From Pseudescherichia sp031979925 (GTDB lineage: Bacteria > Pseudomonadota > Gammaproteobacteria > Enterobacterales > Enterobacteriaceae): DNA of 64,000 nucleotides. The notes under the pieces were generated by a model that made no database searches, had not been told where the DNA came from, and saw nothing but the letters and a program-made list of their open reading frames with translations. Location of the stretch: positions 124,001 through 188,000 of the forward strand of contig NZ_DALZFB010000003.1 of assembly GCF_031979925.1 (NCBI RefSeq). The letters run 5' to 3'. Below are positions 58,874 through 64,000 of the stretch, one piece after another. The translations under genes and the position numbers were made by a program. Positions within the stretch are counted from its first letter, which is position 1; every line of letters starts with the position of its first letter.

Positions 58874-61284
58874 TTGCCCGCTGGTTCTGGCGCGAATGGC
58901 GTTCGCCGTCGCTGCTGATCGTCTGGCTGGCCCTCAGCCTGGCGGTGGCCTGCGTGCTGGCGCTGGGCAACATCAGCGATCGCATGGAGAAGGGCCTTAG
59001 CCAGCAGAGCCGCGACTTTATGGCGGGCGACCGGGCGCTGCGCAGCTCCCGTGAAATCCCTCCGGCGTGGCTGGAGGAGGCACGCAAGCGAGGCCTGAAG
59101 GTGGGCGAGCAGCTCACTTTCGCCACCATGACCTTTGCCGGGGATACGCCGCAGCTGGCTAACGTCAAGGCCGTGGACGCTATCTACCCTATGTATGGCG
59201 AGCTGCAAACCAATCCGCCGGGACTCAAGCCGCAGGCGGGGACGGTGCTGCTCGCTCCGCGCCTGATGGCGCTGCTGAGCCTTAAGCCCGGCGACTATAT
59301 CGACGTGGGTGACGCCCGGCTGCGCATTGCCGGGGAGGTGGTGCAGGAGCCGGACGCCGGGTTTAACCCCTTCCAGATGGCCCCGCGTCTGATGATGAAC
59401 CTTGCCGACGTGGCGGCGACCGACGCGGTACAGCCCGGCAGCCGCGTAATGTGGCGCATCAAGTTTGGCGGCACGCCGCAGCAGCTCGAAGATTACGAAA
59501 AGTGGCTCCTGCCGCAGCTTAAGCCGGAGCAGCGCTGGTATGGCCTGGAGCAGGACGAAGGGGCGTTGGGGAAATCCCTTGAGCGCTCCCAGCAGTTCCT
59601 GCTGCTGTCGGCCCTGCTGACCCTGCTGCTGGCGATCGCCGCCGTAGCGGTGGCGATGAACCACTACTGCCGCAGTCGCTACGATCTGGTCGCCATTCTG
59701 AAAACGCTAGGGGCAGGGCGCGCCCAGCTGCAAAAGCTGATTGTCGGCCAGTGGCTGCTGGTGCTGGCCCTCGCCACCATCACCGGGGGCGCTATAGGCC
59801 TGCTGTTTGAGCAGGTATTGATGATCCTGCTCAAGCCGGTGCTGCCCGCCGCACTGCCGCCTGCCAGCCTCTGGCCGTGGCTGTGGGCGACAGGGGCGAT
59901 GCTGGTGATCTCTCTGCTGGTGGGGCTGCGACCCTATCGTCTGCTGCTGGCGACCGCGCCGATCCGCGTCCTGCGCCGCGATGCGGTAGCTAACGTCTGG
60001 CCGCTGAAGCTCTACCTGCCGATTGTCGCCGCCGTTGCGGTGGCGCTGCTGGCGTGGCTGATGGGCGGCAGCATGCTGCTGTGGGCGGTACTGGCGGGCG
60101 CGGTAGTGCTGGCGCTGCTCTGCGGGCTGCTCGGCTGGATGCTGCTCAACGTCCTCAAGCGGCTGACCCTGAAATCGCTGGCGATGCGGCTGGCAGTAAA
60201 CAGGCTGCTGCGCCAGCCCTGGTCGACTCTGAGCCAGCTCTCGGCATTCTCTCTGTCGTTCATGCTGCTGGCGATGCTGCTGGTGCTGCGCGGCGATCTG
60301 CTCGATCGCTGGCAGCAGCAGCTCCCGCCGGAAAGCCCTAACTACTTCCTGATTAATATCGCTCCCGAGCAGGTGACGCCGCTGAAGGCGTTTCTTGCCG
60401 AGCACCAGATCGTTCCCGAATCTTTTTACCCGATTGTGCGTGCCCGTCTGACGCAAATTAACGGTCAGAGTACCGAGGGGAACAAGGACGAGGCGCTCAA
60501 CCGGGAGCTGAACCTCACCTGGCAGGCGAATCAGCCGGATCACAATCCGCTCACCGCGGGTAGCTGGCCACCGAAGGCGGGGGAGGTCTCAATGGAGGAG
60601 GGGCTGGCGGAGCGGCTCAATATTCGCCTGGGGGACAGCGTGACCTTTATGGGCGATACCCAGGACTTCACTGCCAAAGTGACCAGCCTGCGTAAGGTAG
60701 ACTGGGAGAGCCTGCGGCCGAACTTCTTCTTTATCTTCCCTACCGGCGCGCTGGATAACCAACCCCAGAGCTGGCTAACCAGCTTCCGTTGGGAGAGCAG
60801 CAACGGCATGCTAACCCAGCTTAACCGGGAGTTTCCTACCGTCAGCCTGCTGGATATTGGGGCGATCCTCAAGCAGGTCGGCCAGGTGCTGGGGCAGGTG
60901 AGCCGGGCGCTGGAGGTGATGGTGGTGCTGGTGACCCTCTGCGGTATCCTGTTGCTGCTGGCTCAGGTGCAGGTCGGGATGCGTCAGCGGCATCAGGAGC
61001 TGGTGGTCTACCGTACGCTGGGAGCCGGCAAGCGCCTGCTGCGCACGACGCTGTGGTGTGAGTTTGCGCTGCTGGGCTTTGTCGCCGGACTGGTAGCGGC
61101 CATCGGCGCGGAGACCGCGCTGGCGGTGCTCCAGACTCGGGTGTTTGATTTCCCGTGGCAGCCTGACTGGCGGCTGTGGATCACGCTACCGCTCTGCGGG
61201 GCGCTCTTGCTCTCAATCTGCGGCGGCTGGCTGGGTACCCGGTTACTGAAGGGCAAAGCGCTGTTCCGCCAGTTCGTAGGTTAA
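58870..61284 (+). CDS. ybbP: ABC permease YbbP (FtsX-like)
   Basis: An 804-residue permease with two FtsX-type repeats: ten predicted membrane helices and two periplasmic domains (about residues 45-240 and 480-660). Segments such as LLSALLTLLLAIAAVAVAMNH and YDLVAILKTLGA typify the MacB/LolC-like core. It is translation-coupled to ybbA. In E. coli an rhs element follows; here a terminator and a porin gene follow. Confidence 0.94.
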   Translation: MIARWFWREWRSPSLLIVWLALSLAVACVLALGNISDRMEKGLSQQSRDFMAGDRALRSSREIPPAWLEEARKRGLKVGEQLTFATMTFAGDTPQLANVKAVDAIYPMYGELQTNPPGLKPQAGTVLLAPRLMALLSLKPGDYIDVGDARLRIAGEVVQEPDAGFNPFQMAPRLMMNLADVAATDAVQPGSRVMWRIKFGGTPQQLEDYEKWLLPQLKPEQRWYGLEQDEGALGKSLERSQQFLLLSALLTLLLAIAAVAVAMNHYCRSRYDLVAILKTLGAGRAQLQKLIVGQWLLVLALATITGGAIGLLFEQVLMILLKPVLPAALPPASLWPWLWATGAMLVISLLVGLRPYRLLLATAPIRVLRRDAVANVWPLKLYLPIVAAVAVALLAWLMGGSMLLWAVLAGAVVLALLCGLLGWMLLNVLKRLTLKSLAMRLAVNRLLRQPWSTLSQLSAFSLSFMLLAMLLVLRGDLLDRWQQQLPPESPNYFLINIAPEQVTPLKAFLAEHQIVPESFYPIVRARLTQINGQSTEGNKDEALNRELNLTWQANQPDHNPLTAGSWPPKAGEVSMEEGLAERLNIRLGDSVTFMGDTQDFTAKVTSLRKVDWESLRPNFFFIFPTGALDNQPQSWLTSFRWESSNGMLTQLNREFPTVSLLDIGAILKQVGQVLGQVSRALEVMVVLVTLCGILLLLAQVQVGMRQRHQELVVYRTLGAGKRLLRTTLWCEFALLGFVAGLVAAIGAETALAVLQTRVFDFPWQPDWRLWITLPLCGALLLSICGGWLGTRLLKGKALFRQFVG

Positions 61285-61296
61285 TCTCACCTCTCA

Positions 61297-61330
61297 TGCG
61301 CGCCGGGGATTGTCCCGGTGCGCAACTTTT
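61297..61330 (+). terminator. ybbP terminator
   Basis: TGCGC-CCGGG pairs with CCCGG-GCGCA around a short loop and is followed by ACTTTTCC. It lies 12 bp after the ybbP stop. Confidence 0.75.
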
Positions 61331-61465
61331 CCCCTCGATGATTATTCAGTAAATCCATGCTTTAGCAGCACAAAACAGTAAAAAAGCGCCACCACGGCCA
61401 TATTAATAAAAGATATTATTTGCGCGCTAAATAGTTAGCTGTCTATTCATCAAGGAAATGGCTCC

Positions 61466-62608
61466 ATGGCAATAAAAATAACAGCGCTGGCGATGACGAT
61501 CGGCGCAGCAGTGGCAGTGACATCTTTTACTACTCAGGCGGAAATTACGCTCTTAAAGCAGGACCCGACCGCAGGCGATGCGCTAAGCCGCCTCAACTTT
61601 GCCGTCGGCGGCAGTATTCGTCCGCAGTTCAACAATATGACCGGCGATGGCGATAAAGGCTCATACAAACGCAACGGTTTTGACGGCGGCACGCGTTTCC
61701 GTTTCGCGGCCGATTACTACCTGTTTGATGACATCAACTGGACCAACTACTACGAAGTTGGCGTCAATATTCCGGCAGTTTTTGACTGGGATAATCACTA
61801 CGCCAAAGGCGCGAATGACACCAGCCGCCGGATGCTCTATACCGGCTTCAAAAGTAAAACCTGGGGTGTGCTGACCTTTGGCCAACAGAATAGCGTCTAC
61901 TACGATGTGATCGGGGCCAAAACCGATATCTGGGATTACGATATGATCGGTCAGGCACCGGGCAACGGTATCAACGGCGACTATGACGGCTCCTACCGTT
62001 CACGCAAAATGCTGAAGTATAAGAAGACCGTAGGCGATGCTGATATCTACGCCTCTTATCTGTTTAAGGACAACTACAACCCGATGAACGGCCTGCGCTA
62101 TGAGCGTACCGGCGGCGGCTCGTTGGGTCTCGACTACCGCCTCACCTCCGATCTTACATGGGGTACGGCGTGGAACTATACCCGGGCAAAAATCTACAAT
62201 CCGCGCAGCAACGACAGTAAAACCTGGGATCAAAACATACTTGGCACGGCGCTGAGCTGGTCTCCGGATCGCTGGACGATCTCGGTAGGCGGCGGCTGGT
62301 ATCAGAACTTTATGACCACTAAAAAAGTCTCTATCGACCACTACTTCGCTGGCGATGCGTGGGGTATTGAGTACTATGCGGGCTATAAAATTCCGGTGGG
62401 CCAGTACGCGCTTAAATCCGTGCAGCCGTACGTGATGGGCGATCGTATTGAGTATTTGAACGGTCGCAGCTACCAGCGCACCGACAACGGTGTTGGGGTG
62501 ACCTTCCAGCTCGATTACGGTTTCCGTGTTGATTACGAGCATGTCTTCACGTCCAGCACCGATAATCTGGGCGATATGAATCTGGTACGTCTGCGCTACG
62601 ATTTCTAA
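61466..62608 (+). CDS. Outer membrane general porin
   Basis: A 380-residue Gram-negative porin. The signal peptide ends TTQA before EITLL. The mature part has alternating beta strands, the phrase GGSIRPQFNN near the start and a final aromatic residue (RLRYDF), the beta-barrel assembly signal. I cannot place it in OmpC/OmpF by name: it lacks the GLKYDANNIY-like loops. It sits before sfbA and could supply the sfb importer with its substrate; that is an inference from order only. A hairpin follows. Confidence 0.88.
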   Translation: MAIKITALAMTIGAAVAVTSFTTQAEITLLKQDPTAGDALSRLNFAVGGSIRPQFNNMTGDGDKGSYKRNGFDGGTRFRFAADYYLFDDINWTNYYEVGVNIPAVFDWDNHYAKGANDTSRRMLYTGFKSKTWGVLTFGQQNSVYYDVIGAKTDIWDYDMIGQAPGNGINGDYDGSYRSRKMLKYKKTVGDADIYASYLFKDNYNPMNGLRYERTGGGSLGLDYRLTSDLTWGTAWNYTRAKIYNPRSNDSKTWDQNILGTALSWSPDRWTISVGGGWYQNFMTTKKVSIDHYFAGDAWGIEYYAGYKIPVGQYALKSVQPYVMGDRIEYLNGRSYQRTDNGVGVTFQLDYGFRVDYEHVFTSSTDNLGDMNLVRLRYDF

Positions 62609-62618
62609 TCTGAGTGCT

Positions 62619-62645
62619 CCCCGGCGGCGCAGGCGTTTGCCGGGG
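62619..62645 (+). terminator. Hairpin after the porin gene
   Basis: CCCCGGC and GCCGGGG are 13 bp apart, 10 bp after the porin stop. No T-run follows, so some read-through into sfbA is possible. Confidence 0.55.
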
Positions 62646-62792
62646 CATCATTATCTATATGAAATATTTTCAATTACCGCCGCGTCGGGTTTATGCCATC
62701 TTAACGCTCTGCGTTATGCATAAATTGTCAAAAAAGCGCGCTGCTTAGTCCGGCGCGTCATACAGCAAACACAATATACTTTGGGAGAATTT

Positions 62793-63614
62793 ATGGGACG
62801 TCGTCTCAGCTTTCGTGCCAGCGTTGCTGCACTGCTTCTGGCCTGTGGCCTGCCGTTTGCCCACGCCAGCGATCCGCAAACTATTACTTTCGGCGTTGCG
62901 CCGGGTCCCTACGGTGATATGGTAAAGCAGGCCATTGCCCCTTCGCTGAAAGAGAAGGGCTATAAGGTGGTGGTGCGCGAATTTAGCGACTACGTGCAGC
63001 CAAACATGGCCCTCGCTAACGGCAGTATCGACGCCAACCTGTTCCAGCACTCGCTCTACTTAGACAAGTTCGCCGCCGATAAGGGACTGAAGCTCACTAA
63101 GCTCATTGTCGTTCCGACGGCGGGCATGGGCCTCTACTCTCGCAAGGTCACCAGCGTCGATCAGCTGAAGAAGGGCGATATCGTTACCCTGTCCAACGAT
63201 CCCACTAACCTGGCGCGCGGCCTGCGTTTCCTCCAGGCAATGCAGCTGATCACCATCAAAGAGAATATCGATCCGACCAAAGCCTCCGAGCGCGATATTG
63301 CCAGCAACCCGAAAGGGCTGGTATTTAAACCGTTGGAAGCGGCGCAGCTGCCGCGTACGCTGGACAGCGCCAGCGCCGCGCTGGTGAACGGCAACTTTGC
63401 CATTGCCGCTGGCCTCAAGCTCTCCTCCGCCCTTAAGCAGGAGCAGCTGGATGAGAACCTGAAAAACGTCATCGCGGTGCGCACCGAAGATGCCGATAAG
63501 CCGTTCGCTAAAGATATCTTGGCGGCGGTGCAGTCTCCGGCCTACCGGGCGGTGATTGACGATCCGCAGAACATCTTCAACGCGTTCCAGAAACCAGAGT
63601 GGATGCATGATTGA
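62793..63614 (+). CDS. sfbA: NlpA/MetQ-family binding protein SfbA
   Basis: A 273-residue solute-binding protein of the MetQ/NlpA family. Signal peptide: LLLACGLPFAHA, so either signal peptidase I cleavage after AHA or lipid attachment at the Cys in LLAC is possible. Family segments are GVAPGPYGDMVK, DANLFQHSLYLDKF and LVNGNFAIAAGL. The ATG at 62793 has GGGAG at a good distance. It overlaps the ATPase gene by 8 bp. Salmonella sfbABC lies at a similar place and is described as an iron or methionine-type importer; the ligand here is unproven. Confidence 0.85.
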   Translation: MGRRLSFRASVAALLLACGLPFAHASDPQTITFGVAPGPYGDMVKQAIAPSLKEKGYKVVVREFSDYVQPNMALANGSIDANLFQHSLYLDKFAADKGLKLTKLIVVPTAGMGLYSRKVTSVDQLKKGDIVTLSNDPTNLARGLRFLQAMQLITIKENIDPTKASERDIASNPKGLVFKPLEAAQLPRTLDSASAALVNGNFAIAAGLKLSSALKQEQLDENLKNVIAVRTEDADKPFAKDILAAVQSPAYRAVIDDPQNIFNAFQKPEWMHD

Positions 63615-64000
63615 GCTAACTAACGTCTGCGTCGATTTTCCCGCAGGCAAGGGACCCACGACCCGAGCGGTAGACGATGTCAGCCTGCATATTACGGCAG
63701 GGGAGATTTTTGGCATCGTCGGCACCAGCGGCGCGGGGAAAAGTACCCTGCTACGCACCCTGAATGCTCTTCAGCGCCCTAGCCAGGGCGAAGTAAAGGT
63801 CAACGGCGTGGCGATCTCCGCCCTGGAAGGCGTTACGCTGCGCAAGGCACGCCAGCGCATCGGCATGATCTTCCAGCACTTTAACCTGATGCACACCCGC
63901 ACCGTGGCGCAGAACGTCGCCTTCAGCCTGAAGGCTGCGGGCTGGGCCAGCAGCGAAATTGCGCCCCGGGTTAAAGAGATTTTGGAATTAGTGGGCCTTG
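63607..64000 (+). CDS. sfbB: MetN-like ABC ATPase SfbB, 5' part
   Basis: The first 131 codons of an ATPase that runs past the window end. It begins MIELTNVCVDFP, has Walker A GTSGAGKST and the Q-loop GMIFQHFNLMHTRT, all close to MetN. Its start overlaps sfbA by 8 bp. A permease (sfbC) is expected downstream. Whether it keeps the C-terminal methionine-sensing domain cannot be seen. Confidence 0.88.
   Translation, partial: MIELTNVCVDFPAGKGPTTRAVDDVSLHITAGEIFGIVGTSGAGKSTLLRTLNALQRPSQGEVKVNGVAISALEGVTLRKARQRIGMIFQHFNLMHTRTVAQNVAFSLKAAGWASSEIAPRVKEILELVGL

Overview
The window is chromosomal DNA of an enteric gammaproteobacterium (Enterobacteriaceae, in the Enterobacter/Leclercia/Lelliottia/Klebsiella neighbourhood; the genus cannot be fixed from the sequence alone). 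The backbone follows the E. coli 10-11 minute order almost gene for gene: ybaY-atl-ffs, pdeB, ylaC-maa-hha-tomB, acrBA/acrR-mscK-rsmS-priC-ybaN-apt-dnaX-ybaB-recR-htpG-adk-hemH-gsk, ybaL-fsr-ushA-ybaK, ybaP-copA/cueR-ybbJ-qmcA-cnoX-ybbO-tesA/ybbA-ybbP. No rRNA, tRNA, CRISPR array, prophage or intact insertion sequence is visible.

Accessory DNA interrupts this backbone at a few points. (1) Between ffs and pdeB (about 0.9-7.9 kb): an uncharacterised ribbon-helix-helix protein pair preceded by tandem PhoB-box-like repeats, a MocR regulator/YczE membrane protein pair, and a lac locus of lacI and lacZ only. (2) Between pdeB and ylaC (9.6-14.3 kb): a 2-oxoglutarate/Fe(II)-type oxygenase in an operon with a complete MetNIQ-like ABC importer, then a gene-free stretch that looks like a roughly 430-nt non-coding RNA with four copies of a short repeat, its own promoter and its own terminator, then a GNAT acetyltransferase coupled to ylaC. 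(3) Exactly at the ybaB/recR junction: a 464-bp insertion carrying remnants of a higBA toxin-antitoxin locus. (4) Between gsk and ybaL (36.1-44.2 kb): the spermidine exporter mdtJI with a candidate leader peptide, the oxygen-dependent methionine synthase pair mesX-mesD, an AriR/YmgB-like connector protein, a haloacetate-dehalogenase-like hydrolase, a DUF4142 periplasmic protein, and the S-methylmethionine operon mmuPM. (5) Between ybaK and ybaP: an AT-rich hexapeptide acetyltransferase. (6) After ybbP: a porin followed by the sfbA-sfbB importer, cut by the window end.

Methionine and organic sulfur recur in the accessory genes: two MetNIQ-family importers, one of them with an oxygenase; mesXD behind a MetR-type site; and mmuPM behind three tandem MetJ boxes. 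Together they suggest several routes to scavenge or remake methionine.

Several known regulatory devices are legible at base level: the AcrR operator, the sigma-32 promoter of htpG, the CueR promoter of copA with its 19-bp spacer, programmed -1 frameshift sites in dnaX and copA, and a CRP site upstream of maa. Less expected are the repeat RNA at 13.1-13.55 kb, a perfect stem abutting the maa start codon, the Pho-box array before the ribbon-helix-helix pair, and a lac operator that combines features of E. coli O1 and O3.
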